From the NCBI GenBank assembly GCA_964614915.1, contig CAZTNC010000014.1:1-60621 (forward strand): 60,621 nucleotides of DNA. The letters are read 5' to 3'. A program made the position numbers and the translations under genes. This DNA comes from WTFY01 sp964614915. Lineage in GTDB: Bacteria; Pseudomonadota; Gammaproteobacteria; UBA4575. The notes beneath the pieces are model-generated. The model had not been told where the DNA came from. It searched no databases and saw only the letters and a list, made by a program, of their open reading frames with translations. Shown here piece by piece: positions 17,704-27,667 of this stretch. Every line of letters begins with the position of its first letter. Position 1 is the stretch's first letter.

Positions 17704-18233
17704 CAGGCCGGCATCCTCCCCGTTATGAACAATTCCAGCAACATGACTTGCAACAGGGCATAGCCCACACTGATGGCAATGCCGTAGCTCATCGCACAGG
17801 TCAGCGCCTTGCTGAATATATACCCGTACACGATGACAACCCACACGAAAAGCGCGAATGCCGTGAGGGCAAAAAACAGCTCCGCAGTAGGCCCGAGCTT
17901 CAGGTACCTCAGGGAATAGGTCCCGGGGAGAGAGACGATGTTAATCAGGGTAACGGTCCCGAGCATGGCGCTGAACGTTTGCAGGAAGCGTTCCGGTTTT
18001 TTCATCAGCAAGACTCTTGCGAATACGAATGAGAGAAACAGTCCTGCGATACTTGCAAGCAGGACAGCTGTCATGTCATAGGCCATCGACCCGATCAGCA
18101 CGGAAACACCGAGACTGACCGCAATCACAATACCGAGAAGGACCCAGGAATACGGCAAGGCCTCCGGCCCTTCCCGCAGCAGGCAGATGTCCAAGTATGT
18201 TTTGAGCGCACCAGCCATGTCAGGATGAGTCAA
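17703..18233 (-). CDS. Small integral membrane protein of unknown function
   Basis: A 176-residue protein with about five hydrophobic segments (about 28-48, 55-75, 90-108, 116-140 and 145-168) and a short soluble N-terminus. The topology and the motif LINIVSLPGTYSLRYLKLG do not let me name a family with confidence; a Yip1-like fold is possible. It sits between the lpxA paralogue (12 bp upstream) and mpl, overlapping the latter by ATGA, so the three are surely co-transcribed. An envelope role is suggested by context only. Confidence 0.7.
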   Translation of the reverse strand: MTHPDMAGALKTYLDICLLREGPEALPYSWVLLGIVIAVSLGVSVLIGSMAYDMTAVLLASIAGLFLSFVFARVLLMKKPERFLQTFSAMLGTVTLINIVSLPGTYSLRYLKLGPTAELFFALTAFALFVWVVIVYGYIFSKALTCAMSYGIAISVGYALLQVMLLELFITGRMPA

Positions 18234-18245
18234 CCCGCATCCGGA

Positions 18246-19013
18246 TCAATCCTGCGATTGCAAAAACCCGTAGATACCGCGCTTGGAGGGTGCCAGCATC
18301 CAGTCACGCAACAGTTCAATCTCTGGTGTGCCCTGCAGGCGCTCTGCAGGCTCCCCCTGTCGCAGGCGCCGGTAGGCCTGCTCCAGTTCGCTGTAGCGCT
18401 TGCCCTTGATCCCGGCGCGCCGCAAACCTATGGCATTCAGCCGGTAGTGGCGTACAGGTTCACCGCCAAGCAGGCAATATGGCATCACATCCTTGCGGAC
18501 CGGAGTATAGCCAGCCACCATCGACAGCGTTCCTATACGAATATGCTGGTGCGTGCCCACATGTCCGCCAAGATTGGCCTTGTCCCCGATTTCAATATGC
18601 CCGCTCAAGCCTACATAGGCGGTCAGTACAACCTCATCACCAAGCTGACAATCATGGGCAACGTGCGAATAACCCATCAGGTAGCATCGGTTGCCGATCC
18701 GGGTCGGGACATCAGGACGGGTGGATCGGTGCACCGTACAGTTTTCCCGGAAGATGTTGCCATCTCCAATCTCAAGCCAGCTTTCTTCACCCGTAAACGA
18801 GATGTCCTGGGGCAACCCGCCCAGCACCACCTGTGCATGCAACTGGTTATCCGCTCCCAGTCGGACATACCGGTGAACCACACAATGCGGGCCAATCTCG
18901 GTACCGGAACCGATGATCACGTCATCTTCCACCACGCTGTAGGGACCCACGGTCACATTCGTGCCGATTTCCGCCTTGGGTGAGACGACTGCAGTGGGGT
19001 GTATGTTTGACAA
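18246..19013 (-). CDS. Divergent LpxA-family acyltransferase
   Basis: A 255-residue left-handed beta-helix protein (IHPTAVVSPKAEIGTNVTVG hexapeptide repeats). Family catalytic histidines are kept: SHVAHDC (His122 and His125 equivalents), LSGH and THQH. Residues around them differ from standard LpxA (AYVGLSGH rather than NNATLAGH; MPYCLLGGEP rather than PPYVIAQGNH). The C-terminal helical part (RRAGIKGKRYSELEQAYRRL) is present. It is not in an lpxD-fabZ-lpxA-lpxB operon but beside mpl. It is probably a paralogue acylating another UDP-sugar, with the main lpxA elsewhere, though it could be the only lpxA. Confidence 0.8.
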   Translation of the reverse strand: MSNIHPTAVVSPKAEIGTNVTVGPYSVVEDDVIIGSGTEIGPHCVVHRYVRLGADNQLHAQVVLGGLPQDISFTGEESWLEIGDGNIFRENCTVHRSTRPDVPTRIGNRCYLMGYSHVAHDCQLGDEVVLTAYVGLSGHIEIGDKANLGGHVGTHQHIRIGTLSMVAGYTPVRKDVMPYCLLGGEPVRHYRLNAIGLRRAGIKGKRYSELEQAYRRLRQGEPAERLQGTPEIELLRDWMLAPSKRGIYGFLQSQD

Positions 19014-19133
19014 GCCTGACTACCGAATCGATTAGCTGGGCAAGGCTGGTTTACGGAAGTTCATACAATGATGACCGGGCGATGATCCAGTCATATTCTA
19101 GCAGAAATCCGGCTGCAGCCAGGATCCTGAACC

Positions 19134-21152
19134 TCAAGAATCCTGCTTCAGCAAGCGAAGCAGATCATCCTCTACAAGAACCTCCACTCCGAGCGAAACG
19201 GCCTTGTCCACTTTCGAGCCCGGGTCTTCTCCGGCAACCACTGCAGTGGTTTTTCGAGACACACTTCCAGTGACTTTTGCACCCAGTGCCTTCAATTGCA
19301 GGGCGGCCTCGGCACGACTGAACTTTTCCAGCCTGCCGGTCAGTACGAAGGTCTTCCTGGCAAGCGGCTTGTCCTGCTCATCGGGCATGGGTTTGACCTC
19401 CAAATCAAGCCCTGCATGTTCAAGCTCCGAAAGGATTTCCCGGTTATGTGCCTGCCTGAAGAATGCCGTGATATTTTCTGCAATGACGGGACCCACGTCA
19501 GGCACTTCCTGCAGCACTTCACTATCTGCCTGCAGCAGGGGCTCCAGACCCCGAAACTGGTCTGCAAGTGAAGCCGCCGTTGCCTCTCCGACTTCACGGA
19601 TGCCAAGCGCATAGATGAACCTTGCCAGTGTGGTGCATTTACTTTTCTCGATTGCGTCCAGCAGATTGGTGGCAGACAACTCGCCCATGAACTCCAGTTC
19701 AACGAGGTCTTGCTTGTTGAGATGAAACAGGTCCTTCACGCTGCTGACCAAGCCTTTGTCCACCAACTGGTCCACCAGCTTGGTCCCCAGGCCTTCAATG
19801 TCCATTGCCTTCCTTGATGCAAAATGTCTGATCACGCCTTTGCGCTGTGCAGGACAGTACAAGCCGCCGCTGCACCGAATCAGTGCCTCATCCTCAATTC
19901 GCACGACCTCCGAATTGCATTCCGGACATCTCTTTGGTGCCTGGATGGGGCTACCGCGTTCAACTCCAGGTTCCGGAATCGTCTTCACGACTTCGGGTAT
20001 CACATCACCGGCCCTTCGGATGATCACCCGGTCCCCGATTCGCACATCCTTGCGGTTCACTTCATCCATATTGTGCAGTGTTGCATTGCTGACCGTCGCA
20101 CCCCCAACAAATACAGGTTCAAGCTTTGCTACCGGAGTCAGTGCACCGGTGCGCCCGACCTGGAAGCGGATATCTGCAACCTTGGTCGCTGCTTCCTGCG
20201 CCGGAAACTTGTGGGCTACAGCCCAGCGTGGTGCACGCGAAACCATGCCCAAGACTTCCTGAGAGGCCAAATCGTTGACCTTATAAACCACGCCGTCCAA
20301 CTCGTAGTCCAGAGCGGCCCTTTTATCGAGAATCGCTTCGTAATATTCCAGACACCCCTGACTGCCGGACACCTGCTGCGCTTCGGCACATATTTTCAGG
20401 CCCATCTGTTTCAGATATTGCAACACCCCGAACTGCGTGCGAATCGGGGCCTGTGCGATCCCCGTGGCATTGTAGAAAAAGGCATCCAGCGGATATCCGG
20501 CAGTTTCACGTGGATCAAGGCGACGCAGAGCACCGGCTGCAGCATTTCTGGGGTTTACAAAGGCTTTCTTGCCTTCTTGCCTAGCCTGCGCATTGATTTT
20601 TTCAAACCCCTTTTTCGGCATGAATACCTCGCCACGCACTTCCAGCCTTTCCGGCATATCCTGATGCTTTTGCAGGCGCAACGGCACTGATCGTATCGTG
20701 CGTATGTTTTCGGTAATGTCCTCTCCGGTAAACCCGTCTCCCCGTGTCGCACCGCGCACCAGTACACCGTTTTCATACACCAGGCTCACCGCCAAGCCAT
20801 CGATCTTCGGCTCAGCGGTATACTCGATCTGCAGGTCATCCCCGAGCCGGTCGCGGATGCGGGTCTCGAAGGCTTCCAGTTCTGCAGCATCGAAGACGTT
20901 GCCCAGGGACAGCATCGGTTCTGCATGTTCAGCCGGCGGGAATGCATCCGAGGGTTTGGCGCCGACGCGCTGTGTGGGCGATGCTGCCGTGACCAGATCA
21001 GGATGATCGGACTCCAGTTGTTGCAAAGCCCGAAAAAGGGAATCGTACTCGACATCCGGAATCAGTGGCTCGTCCAGTACGTGGTACGCGTAGCTGTGCT
21101 GCTCAATCTGCTCGCGCAACTGTTCAATTTTCTGCTCGATTGCGCGGGTCAT
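19134..21152 (-). CDS. ligA: NAD-dependent DNA ligase
   Basis: A 672-residue enzyme of normal length that seals nicks during replication and repair. The adenylation domain has the Lys-containing motif EPKIDGLAVSLVYENG (about 113-128) and VNPRNAAAGALRRLDP. The OB fold follows, then a Cys4 zinc finger (CPECNSEV...CSGGLYCPAQ), helix-hairpin-helix repeats and a BRCT domain (FVLTGRLEKFSRAEAALQLK). The order smc, zipA, ligA on one strand is the classic gammaproteobacterial arrangement. Confidence 0.97.
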   Translation of the reverse strand: MTRAIEQKIEQLREQIEQHSYAYHVLDEPLIPDVEYDSLFRALQQLESDHPDLVTAASPTQRVGAKPSDAFPPAEHAEPMLSLGNVFDAAELEAFETRIRDRLGDDLQIEYTAEPKIDGLAVSLVYENGVLVRGATRGDGFTGEDITENIRTIRSVPLRLQKHQDMPERLEVRGEVFMPKKGFEKINAQARQEGKKAFVNPRNAAAGALRRLDPRETAGYPLDAFFYNATGIAQAPIRTQFGVLQYLKQMGLKICAEAQQVSGSQGCLEYYEAILDKRAALDYELDGVVYKVNDLASQEVLGMVSRAPRWAVAHKFPAQEAATKVADIRFQVGRTGALTPVAKLEPVFVGGATVSNATLHNMDEVNRKDVRIGDRVIIRRAGDVIPEVVKTIPEPGVERGSPIQAPKRCPECNSEVVRIEDEALIRCSGGLYCPAQRKGVIRHFASRKAMDIEGLGTKLVDQLVDKGLVSSVKDLFHLNKQDLVELEFMGELSATNLLDAIEKSKCTTLARFIYALGIREVGEATAASLADQFRGLEPLLQADSEVLQEVPDVGPVIAENITAFFRQAHNREILSELEHAGLDLEVKPMPDEQDKPLARKTFVLTGRLEKFSRAEAALQLKALGAKVTGSVSRKTTAVVAGEDPGSKVDKAVSLGVEVLVEDDLLRLLKQDS

Positions 21153-21262
21153 AACCAGGTCTTGCCCCTTTGTACGATGTGCGGAAGTCCAGTCAGAGGC
21201 TGTCGCAGGGGGCAGGATTTAAGGCAGCAGTTCCGGCAGCACTTTCTGCGAGAACATGATCT

Positions 21263-22003
21263 CTATGTGTCTTGGTCCTGACCGGGATGCTTCAGGCTGA
21301 AAAGCTGCACTTCCTCTTGAAGGTGGGCAACGGTTTGCTGGCTCAGGCGGTTGCGTGATTCATCAAATACTTCCCCTTGCAGGTATTCGGAAGCCCTTTT
21401 TGCTGCCTCATTCATGATATTGAAGGCCTTCAGGCCATTCTCAGGACCTGGCAGAGTCATCACGAAACTGATTCCCGGGGTTTCAAACTGGTCCATATTG
21501 TCCAGATCAAACGAGCCAGGATTGACCGCATTCAGGATGCTGTAGATGGCTTTCCTGCCGCTGAGCCGCTTGACCTTCTTGTGGAAAATACGCTTGTCGT
21601 CATACTCGAGATCAAGCTCCCGGACAAGATCCATGATGCTGGTGCCCTGGAATGTCTGGGGACGTCTTGCCATGACATGCAGCACCACCAGTTTTCTCTC
21701 CGGGGATCCATCTTCCTCCCCGGTCTGCTGATCCTGCCTGGAAGTTGATTCCTCGCTGTCCGGCCCTTCGGTCCTGTCAGAGGGATAGACCGTATCTTGC
21801 GGTACCACCCTGACCGGGCCGACAGACTCAATTTCGGAACCCAGATCCGCATCCAGCGGGTTCAGCAGATCCTCCTTGTCGAAATTGAAGTCCTCAAATT
21901 CCTTTCTGCGGGTTTTGCGTTTTTTGGCACGAGTGAAGAAATACAACATGACCAGGACAGCCAGTCCTGCCACTAACAAACCGATACGCAGCTCAATCAC
22001 CAT
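21263..22003 (-). CDS. zipA: Cell division protein ZipA
   Basis: A 246-residue protein if translation begins at MVIELRIGLL; a start seven codons earlier is also open. Residues 4-24 form the N-terminal membrane anchor, followed by a basic stretch (RAKKRKTRRKEF), then an acidic, short linker. The C-terminal FtsZ-binding domain spans about 105-235 (KLVVLHVMARRPQTFQG; ISFVMTLPGPENGLKAFNIM). The linker is much shorter than in E. coli (328 residues). ZipA tethers FtsZ to the membrane at midcell. Confidence 0.9.
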   Translation of the reverse strand: MVIELRIGLLVAGLAVLVMLYFFTRAKKRKTRRKEFEDFNFDKEDLLNPLDADLGSEIESVGPVRVVPQDTVYPSDRTEGPDSEESTSRQDQQTGEEDGSPERKLVVLHVMARRPQTFQGTSIMDLVRELDLEYDDKRIFHKKVKRLSGRKAIYSILNAVNPGSFDLDNMDQFETPGISFVMTLPGPENGLKAFNIMNEAAKRASEYLQGEVFDESRNRLSQQTVAHLQEEVQLFSLKHPGQDQDT

Positions 22004-22048
22004 GGGCTGTGCACCGCGAGGCATGTTGATCGTGTATCCATGGATGCG

Positions 22049-25000
22049 TCATGAAACCGCCTGCATCTCGACAGCTTCATCGATATCCACAGAAACCATC
22101 CTTGAAACACCAGGCTCACTCATCGTGATACCCAGCAACTGGTTTGCATACTCCATGGTATTTTTGTTGTGGGTAATGGAAATGAACTGGACCCGCTCGC
22201 TCATGTCCTTCAGCAATTCGCAATAGCGCGTGACATTGGCATCATCCAGGGGAGCATCGACCTCATCCAGCAGGCAGAACGGGGCCGGATTCAGTTCAAA
22301 CAGGGAGAATACCAGAGCTACTGCCGTCAATGCCTTTTCACCTCCAGACATGAGATGAATGGAGGACAGGCGCTTGCCTGGCAGGCGCGTCATAATGGAA
22401 ATCCCGGTAGTGAGCAGGTCATCGCCGGTCATCACTAGGTACGCTTTACCGCCACCAAACAAGCGCGGAAACATTTCCTGCAGGCGTTGATTGACGCGAT
22501 CGAAGATGTTCTTGAAACGGTCCTTGGTTTCCTTGTCTATCTTGCGAATCGCCTGCTCAAGCATCTCCAGCGCCTTGCTGAGATCTTCATGCTGGCGATC
22601 CAGATATTCCTTTCGCTCCTGGTGTTCTTCGTAATCACTGATGGCCGCCAGATTGATTGGACCCAGACGCGTGATCTTGCGGCCCAGCGCCTCTACCTGC
22701 TCCTGCCATTCCTGCAATTGCGCACCCTCGGGTAACTGTCCGATCAGGGATTCTAGGGATACTCCGTACTCACCCAACTGTTCTTCCAGGGTAGTGCAGC
22801 GGACATTGGCTTCCTGCCATGCAAGTCGGGCGTCACCCAGTTCATTCTGCAGAGACTGCTCCTTGCCCTGCAGGATGACAACCCTTTCACGCCGGGCATG
22901 CATCTGCTCTTCAGTCTTCTGCATGACACTTCGCGCTTCAGCCTGACTATGCTCAATGCCAACACGCTGCTCCAGGAGTTCTTTCAGCTGGGCATCCAGT
23001 TCTTCAAGAGGGGCATCACTTTCATCCACTGAAGCCTGCAAGCTCTCATGGCGCTCTTGCAATTGTGCAGCCTGTTTCTGCGTTCTTTCCAATACGGCCT
23101 GGGTCGCCTGCAGCGAGCTCCGGCATGACTCCAACTCCAGGCTGAGATCATGGATCTGTTCGCGGCCTTCAGTATCCTTGCTGCGCACACCCTGCAGAGC
23201 AGAGACAAGGTCTTCTCGTTGTCGCAGCAGGGATTCCTTCTCGCCACCAAACTCCTCCAGCACGGCAGCCGCAGACTGTCTCGCAACGGTCGACTGGCCC
23301 AGGTCCTCACGTGCCTGCTCGAGTTCGCCCTGCAGTTCCTGAGAATACCCCCTGAATTGCTCTTCCTGCTGCCTTAAGTGCTCCTGCTCCTGCTCCCACG
23401 CTCCCATCTCCGATTGCGCCCTGTGGTGACGCTCCTGTGCCTCGGCAAGTTCGGCCTGAACATCGTCCCTTTCACATTCGTGCGCACTCAGCTTGCTTTG
23501 ACAAGCCTCAAGGTCGGATTCCAGGGTTTTAGCCCTCTGCTGCTGTGAAGCAAGTTTCTTCTCAAGCATGCGGATTTCATTCTTGCGCTGCAGCACGCTG
23601 CTTTGCCCGGCAGTGCTCCTTGCCAGTCGCATCCAGTTTCCACCCATCCAGATTCCGTCTTTCGTGATCACTGACTGGCCCGGACTCAGACGCTCGCGAA
23701 GCTTCAGTGCCGCACGGAGATCGTCTGCTACCTGTATGGCGTCCAGAAACCCGGTCAGGCTCACCGGCGCCTGCACCTTGCTGGCTAGCGTATCGGGGCT
23801 TTGGGTAGTCTGTGGCACTGGCGTCTCATCCAGCAGAACCAGGCGTCCATTCTTGATCTGGCTGCACGAGGCCACCACCTTCTCAATATCCTCGACACAG
23901 ACAGATTCCAGGCATTCCCCAAGCACAGTTTCCACTGCACCTTCCCAGCCAGCCTCGGTCTTGATCGTATCAACCAGACGGGGAGCCCGGCTGAGTCCCT
24001 GTTCTTCAAGCCAGTGGCCAACAGCCTGACTCTCCTCGCCCAGAACAACTTTCTGCATGGCTTGTAGGGAGACAAGTCTGACCTGCGTTTCCTGCAATTT
24101 TTCGCGCGCCTGCTGGGCCTGGGCACGCAGACCCTGACTGGTATCTCGGCCCTGGCTGATTTCTTTTGTCAGTTCGTCCAGGCTGTCTGACAGTGTCTTC
24201 AGGCGGCGGCCCGTCAGGCCGACACGCGATCTCAAATCCTCCGCTTCACCAGACTCCCGGCGCCGGGCGCACTGGCTCAGGCTGTTTTCAAGACGGTCCT
24301 GGCGGTCCTTGAGTTGCTCAAGATGGGATTCAAGATACTGGATGCGTGAAGTCTCGATCTCCACCGTCTGTGCCGGGCTCGCCATTTTTGCCTGTAGCGA
24401 TTCCCATGCTTCCTGCCAAGTTGCCATTTCCGCCTCGGCCTCGTCCAGGTCACCCTGATTCGAACCCAGCTTTTCACGGGCAGACGCCAGTTGCGGTTCA
24501 ATTTCGCGGATCCTGTCTTGGAGGGACTGTACCTTGGTACGCTCGCTCTGCAAATCCTGTTCGGCCTGGTGCCATACGGCCTGCACCTGCCCAAGTTCCT
24601 CGCTGTAATGACCGCTCAATTCCTTGGCATGACGAATGGCTTGCTCGACCCGCGAGATTTCCGCGTTCAAGCCGTACTGCTTGCCCTGGATTTCACCAAA
24701 GCTTTTCGTTTCATCCGCATGCCGCAGCCGCAATTTTTCCACCTCGGCCTCGGTCGTGCGAATGTCGGCAACAATCCTTTCGATCTCGGTCTGCTTACGC
24801 TGTTCGGACTGCTTCAGCGCCTGTGCTTCCTCCTGCTTCTCCTGCCAGCGCAAGGCCAGCAGCTCTGCCTTGGTCTGACGTTCTTTTTCCTTCAGCACCT
24901 TGTAGTGCTCGGCGGCCCGGGCCTGACGCTGCAATTGCCCGATCCGCTTGGTGATCTCGTCGATCACATCGTTGAGACGCTCCAGGTTCTCGCAGGTATG

Positions 25001-25552
25001 CCGAATCCGGTTCTCGGTTTCCCTGCGTCTTTCCTTGTACTTGGAGATCCCGGCAGCTTCCTCCAGGTACACGCGCAGTTCATCCGGCTTCGTGTCGATT
25101 AGCCTCGATATCATGCCCTGCTCGATAATCGCGTAGCTGTTGGGGCCAAGACCAGTGCCCAGAAACACGGACACGATGTCCTTGCGGCGGCACTGCGTGC
25201 CATTCAGAAAGTACTTGGACTGGCCGTCGCGCACCACCTGCCTGCGAACGGAGATCTCCGTATACGCGGCATATTGCCCACCCAGCCTGCCCTGGCTGTT
25301 ATCGAAGACGAGCTCGACCGATGCCTGTCCGGACGGGCTGCGGGTCGAGGAGCCGTTGAAGATCACGTCTTCCATCGTATTGCCACGCAAGTGCCGGCTG
25401 CTTTCCCCCATCACCCAGCGGACCGCATCGATAATGTTGGATTTGCCGCAGCCGTTGGGTCCTACAACCCCCACCATGGAAGATGGAAAGGAGAACGTGG
25501 TCGGGTCCACAAAAGACTTGAACCCTGAAAGTTTTACACAGTTAAGCCGCAT
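22049..25552 (-). CDS. smc: Chromosome segregation ATPase SMC
   Basis: A 1167-residue SMC. The N-terminal head has Walker A VGPNGCGKSNIIDAVRWVMG (about 31-50). Two long coiled coils flank a hinge at about 510-640 (LSRAPRLVDTIKTEAGWEGA). The C-terminal head has the ABC signature LMSGGEKALTAVALVF and Walker B PFCLLDEVDAPLDD. Most Enterobacteria use MukB instead; SMC with ZipA alongside is typical of other Gammaproteobacteria. No scpA or scpB is in this window. It is divergent from queF with only 52 bp between starts. Confidence 0.97.
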   Translation of the reverse strand: MRLNCVKLSGFKSFVDPTTFSFPSSMVGVVGPNGCGKSNIIDAVRWVMGESSRHLRGNTMEDVIFNGSSTRSPSGQASVELVFDNSQGRLGGQYAAYTEISVRRQVVRDGQSKYFLNGTQCRRKDIVSVFLGTGLGPNSYAIIEQGMISRLIDTKPDELRVYLEEAAGISKYKERRRETENRIRHTCENLERLNDVIDEITKRIGQLQRQARAAEHYKVLKEKERQTKAELLALRWQEKQEEAQALKQSEQRKQTEIERIVADIRTTEAEVEKLRLRHADETKSFGEIQGKQYGLNAEISRVEQAIRHAKELSGHYSEELGQVQAVWHQAEQDLQSERTKVQSLQDRIREIEPQLASAREKLGSNQGDLDEAEAEMATWQEAWESLQAKMASPAQTVEIETSRIQYLESHLEQLKDRQDRLENSLSQCARRRESGEAEDLRSRVGLTGRRLKTLSDSLDELTKEISQGRDTSQGLRAQAQQAREKLQETQVRLVSLQAMQKVVLGEESQAVGHWLEEQGLSRAPRLVDTIKTEAGWEGAVETVLGECLESVCVEDIEKVVASCSQIKNGRLVLLDETPVPQTTQSPDTLASKVQAPVSLTGFLDAIQVADDLRAALKLRERLSPGQSVITKDGIWMGGNWMRLARSTAGQSSVLQRKNEIRMLEKKLASQQQRAKTLESDLEACQSKLSAHECERDDVQAELAEAQERHHRAQSEMGAWEQEQEHLRQQEEQFRGYSQELQGELEQAREDLGQSTVARQSAAAVLEEFGGEKESLLRQREDLVSALQGVRSKDTEGREQIHDLSLELESCRSSLQATQAVLERTQKQAAQLQERHESLQASVDESDAPLEELDAQLKELLEQRVGIEHSQAEARSVMQKTEEQMHARRERVVILQGKEQSLQNELGDARLAWQEANVRCTTLEEQLGEYGVSLESLIGQLPEGAQLQEWQEQVEALGRKITRLGPINLAAISDYEEHQERKEYLDRQHEDLSKALEMLEQAIRKIDKETKDRFKNIFDRVNQRLQEMFPRLFGGGKAYLVMTGDDLLTTGISIMTRLPGKRLSSIHLMSGGEKALTAVALVFSLFELNPAPFCLLDEVDAPLDDANVTRYCELLKDMSERVQFISITHNKNTMEYANQLLGITMSEPGVSRMVSVDIDEAVEMQAVS

Positions 25553-25567
25553 CTATGCCAGTTCGCC

Positions 25568-25573
25568 TATAAT
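25568..25573 (+). promoter_or_regulatory. Candidate -10 box for queF
   Basis: A perfect TATAAT sits 31 bp before the queF start in the short gap between smc and queF. No good -35 box is at the right distance, so the promoter may be of the extended or weak type. Confidence 0.35.
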
Positions 25574-25604
25574 AGGCAGCCTGCTTGCATCAGACTTTAC
25601 AGCC

Positions 25605-26003
25605 ATGCCTGACGATCACACCCACCACCTGGAAATCTTCGAAAATCCGCAGCCGGATACCGACTATACGATCCGCATGCATATCCCGGAATTCACCTGT
25701 CTATGCCCACTGACCGGCCAGCCGGACTTCGCCGAGTTTTTAATCGAATATGTCCCAGACAAACTTTGCGTAGAACTGAAAGCACTCAAACTGTATATGA
25801 GCTCTTTTCGAAGCAAGGGCCTATTCCACGAAGCAATAACAAATCGAATTCTAATCGATATTGCGGCTTTGCTAAAGCCTCGATTTATGCGCATTACTGC
25901 AGACTTCAATGTGCGGGGCGGAATTTACACCCAGGTGATTGCCGAGCATCGGCAAGAGGGCTGGGAACCCGAGGCCCCCGTCACTCTTCCGAGTCAGACG
26001 TAA
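25605..26003 (+). CDS. queF: preQ0 reductase (7-cyano-7-deazaguanine reductase)
   Basis: A 132-residue protein. The start is ATG after AGCC (MPDDHTHHLEIFENP); the frame is open further upstream across smc but that part is not coding. The catalytic Cys is in FTCLCPLTGQPDFAEF (about 36-51), the NADPH-binding ELKALKLYMSSFRSKGLFHE motif follows at about 65-84, and the His/Glu of the active site are present. It is the short, unimodular QueF type. QueF reduces preQ0 to preQ1 using NADPH; tgt and queA at 43-45 kb act in the next queuosine steps. Confidence 0.93.
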   Translation: MPDDHTHHLEIFENPQPDTDYTIRMHIPEFTCLCPLTGQPDFAEFLIEYVPDKLCVELKALKLYMSSFRSKGLFHEAITNRILIDIAALLKPRFMRITADFNVRGGIYTQVIAEHRQEGWEPEAPVTLPSQT

Positions 26004-26067
26004 GTATCCTGCACAAACTACCGATTTCAAAGGACCTGCAGGCTGGAGCCAAGCCTGGCAAGCCGCC

Positions 26068-26130
26068 ACAAAATTCACACAGCCGCCAGGAGGGTGCGGC
26101 GTGCCACACCCTGAAAGGCATGGATTTTGT
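26068..26130. terminator. Candidate bidirectional terminator between queF and der
   Basis: Nested inverted repeats lie between two convergent genes. The outer arms are ACAAAATTCA and TGGATTTTGT (imperfect) and the inner arms AGGGTG and CACCCT. The A/T-rich outer arms would give T-rich 3' ends on both strands. Confidence 0.35.
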
Positions 26131-26142
26131 GCATGATCTGGC

Positions 26143-27540
26143 CTATTTATTTCTTTGCTGGCGTCTTCGAGTACGCTGCTGTCTGGGGGTAAGCGTGTTG
26201 CGCCTGCCTGCATACGGGTTGGAAGGCTGTCTGAACAGCAGGTGAACCGGCGTTCCGGTCAACCACAGTGCCTTTCGAAAATAATTCTCTAGATAGCGCT
26301 TGTAGGAGCCTGGAATCCTTGCTATCTGATTGCCATAGATCACAAACGTGGGAGGACAGGTCGCAACCTGGACCGCGTACTTGAGCCGGATCCTTTGCCG
26401 CCGCACAAGCGGAGGCTGAAAGCTTTCCAGGGCATTCTCAAGCAAACGGGTGAGCGTCGATGTGTTGACCTGAATGCTTGCCGCGTCATGCGCGCGAGAG
26501 ACCGCCTGTATCAGCTTCGTGATCCCTTCCTTTTTTCGGGCGGAAATGAACAGCCGTTCTGCAAAATCCAGAAATCTCAGCTTGAGGTCCAGACCCTTTC
26601 GTATTTGCTGATAATCCTCTTTCGAGCAGGCATCCGTTTTGTTGATGGCCACGACCAGGGCACGTCCACTATCCAGCATCGTGCGTGCCAGACGTGCATC
26701 TTGGTCAGCAAAGTCCAGCGTGCCATCCAGCATGAGGATCGCCACGTGGGCAGCCTCGATGGCCTGAAACGTCTTCACCACACTGAATTTTTCAATCATG
26801 TCGTGAACACGGCTGCGCCGCCGAACCCCTGCGGTATCAATCAGTTCAAACACGGTGCCTGATTTTTCCACACGCGCCGAAATACTGTCCCGGGTCGTGC
26901 CTGGAATGTCCGAAGTGATAAAGCGCTCCTCGCCTAAAAGCGCATTGATCAGGGTCGACTTCCCCACATTGGGCCGACCGGCAATGGCTACCCGGATTAC
27001 GGCCTGCTCGCTATTTACGGGGGGCTCGGGTTGTACGGGATAATCGGGATCAAGTGCAGCAAAGACTTCCTCAACCCCTTTTCCGGTTTTGGCCGAAACC
27101 TCAAAGACATCCCTCGCACCCAGCTGGAAAAAATCACTTGCCAGCAGATGCGCAGGCTTCAGGTCCGCCTTGTTGACCAGTACGAACACCTTTTGGCCCA
27201 GTTGCCTCAGCTCGGCAAATACCCGCTCATCCTGCGGGACAAGTCCCTGTGGACCGTCTACCAAAAAAAACATGATGTCTGCTTCTTCCACCGCCTGCCA
27301 GGCCTGGGATGCGATCAAGTGCGGGAGGCCTTCCATGCGATCGGGACGTTGCAGAGGCTCTATACCTCCCGTATCGATGATTATGTAGCGGTCACCAAAC
27401 CGGCGCGTCACGCCGTAGATCCGATCCCGGGTCAGCCCTGGACGATCCGCGACCAATGCGTCCTTGGTCTGTGTCAGAAAATTAAATAATGTTGACTTGC
27501 CGACATTCGAGCGCCCGACAAGGGCAATTACAGGCTTCAC
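26143..27540 (-). CDS. der: Ribosome assembly GTPase Der (EngA)
   Basis: A 465-residue protein with two tandem GTPase domains. The first has VGRSNVGKSTLFN, DTGGIEP and VNKAD; the second (from about 176) has AGRPNVGKSTLINALLGEE, DTAGVRRRSRV and INKTDA. A KH-like domain follows (about 350-440) and a basic tail (RRNTLTPRQQRTRRRQQRNK). Der acts in 50S subunit maturation. It ends the hisS-yfgM-bamB-der block, which has the same order in E. coli. Confidence 0.97.
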   Translation of the reverse strand: MKPVIALVGRSNVGKSTLFNFLTQTKDALVADRPGLTRDRIYGVTRRFGDRYIIIDTGGIEPLQRPDRMEGLPHLIASQAWQAVEEADIMFFLVDGPQGLVPQDERVFAELRQLGQKVFVLVNKADLKPAHLLASDFFQLGARDVFEVSAKTGKGVEEVFAALDPDYPVQPEPPVNSEQAVIRVAIAGRPNVGKSTLINALLGEERFITSDIPGTTRDSISARVEKSGTVFELIDTAGVRRRSRVHDMIEKFSVVKTFQAIEAAHVAILMLDGTLDFADQDARLARTMLDSGRALVVAINKTDACSKEDYQQIRKGLDLKLRFLDFAERLFISARKKEGITKLIQAVSRAHDAASIQVNTSTLTRLLENALESFQPPLVRRQRIRLKYAVQVATCPPTFVIYGNQIARIPGSYKRYLENYFRKALWLTGTPVHLLFRQPSNPYAGRRNTLTPRQQRTRRRQQRNK

Positions 27541-27667
27541 TGGATGTTACGATTGCGAACGATAGGCAGCTATTGTAAAGAAAGCACTTTGTGCTTTGCA
27601 TCATTATCTGCCCCGAACCGCCGTTTCGTAAAAATCCCGGCAGTCTCCATGGCAGGACCGCTTTGGG

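Noticed and set aside
25140..25604. Long plus-strand extension of the queF frame
   Set aside because: It lies antisense within smc; QueF homology begins at the ATG at 25605.
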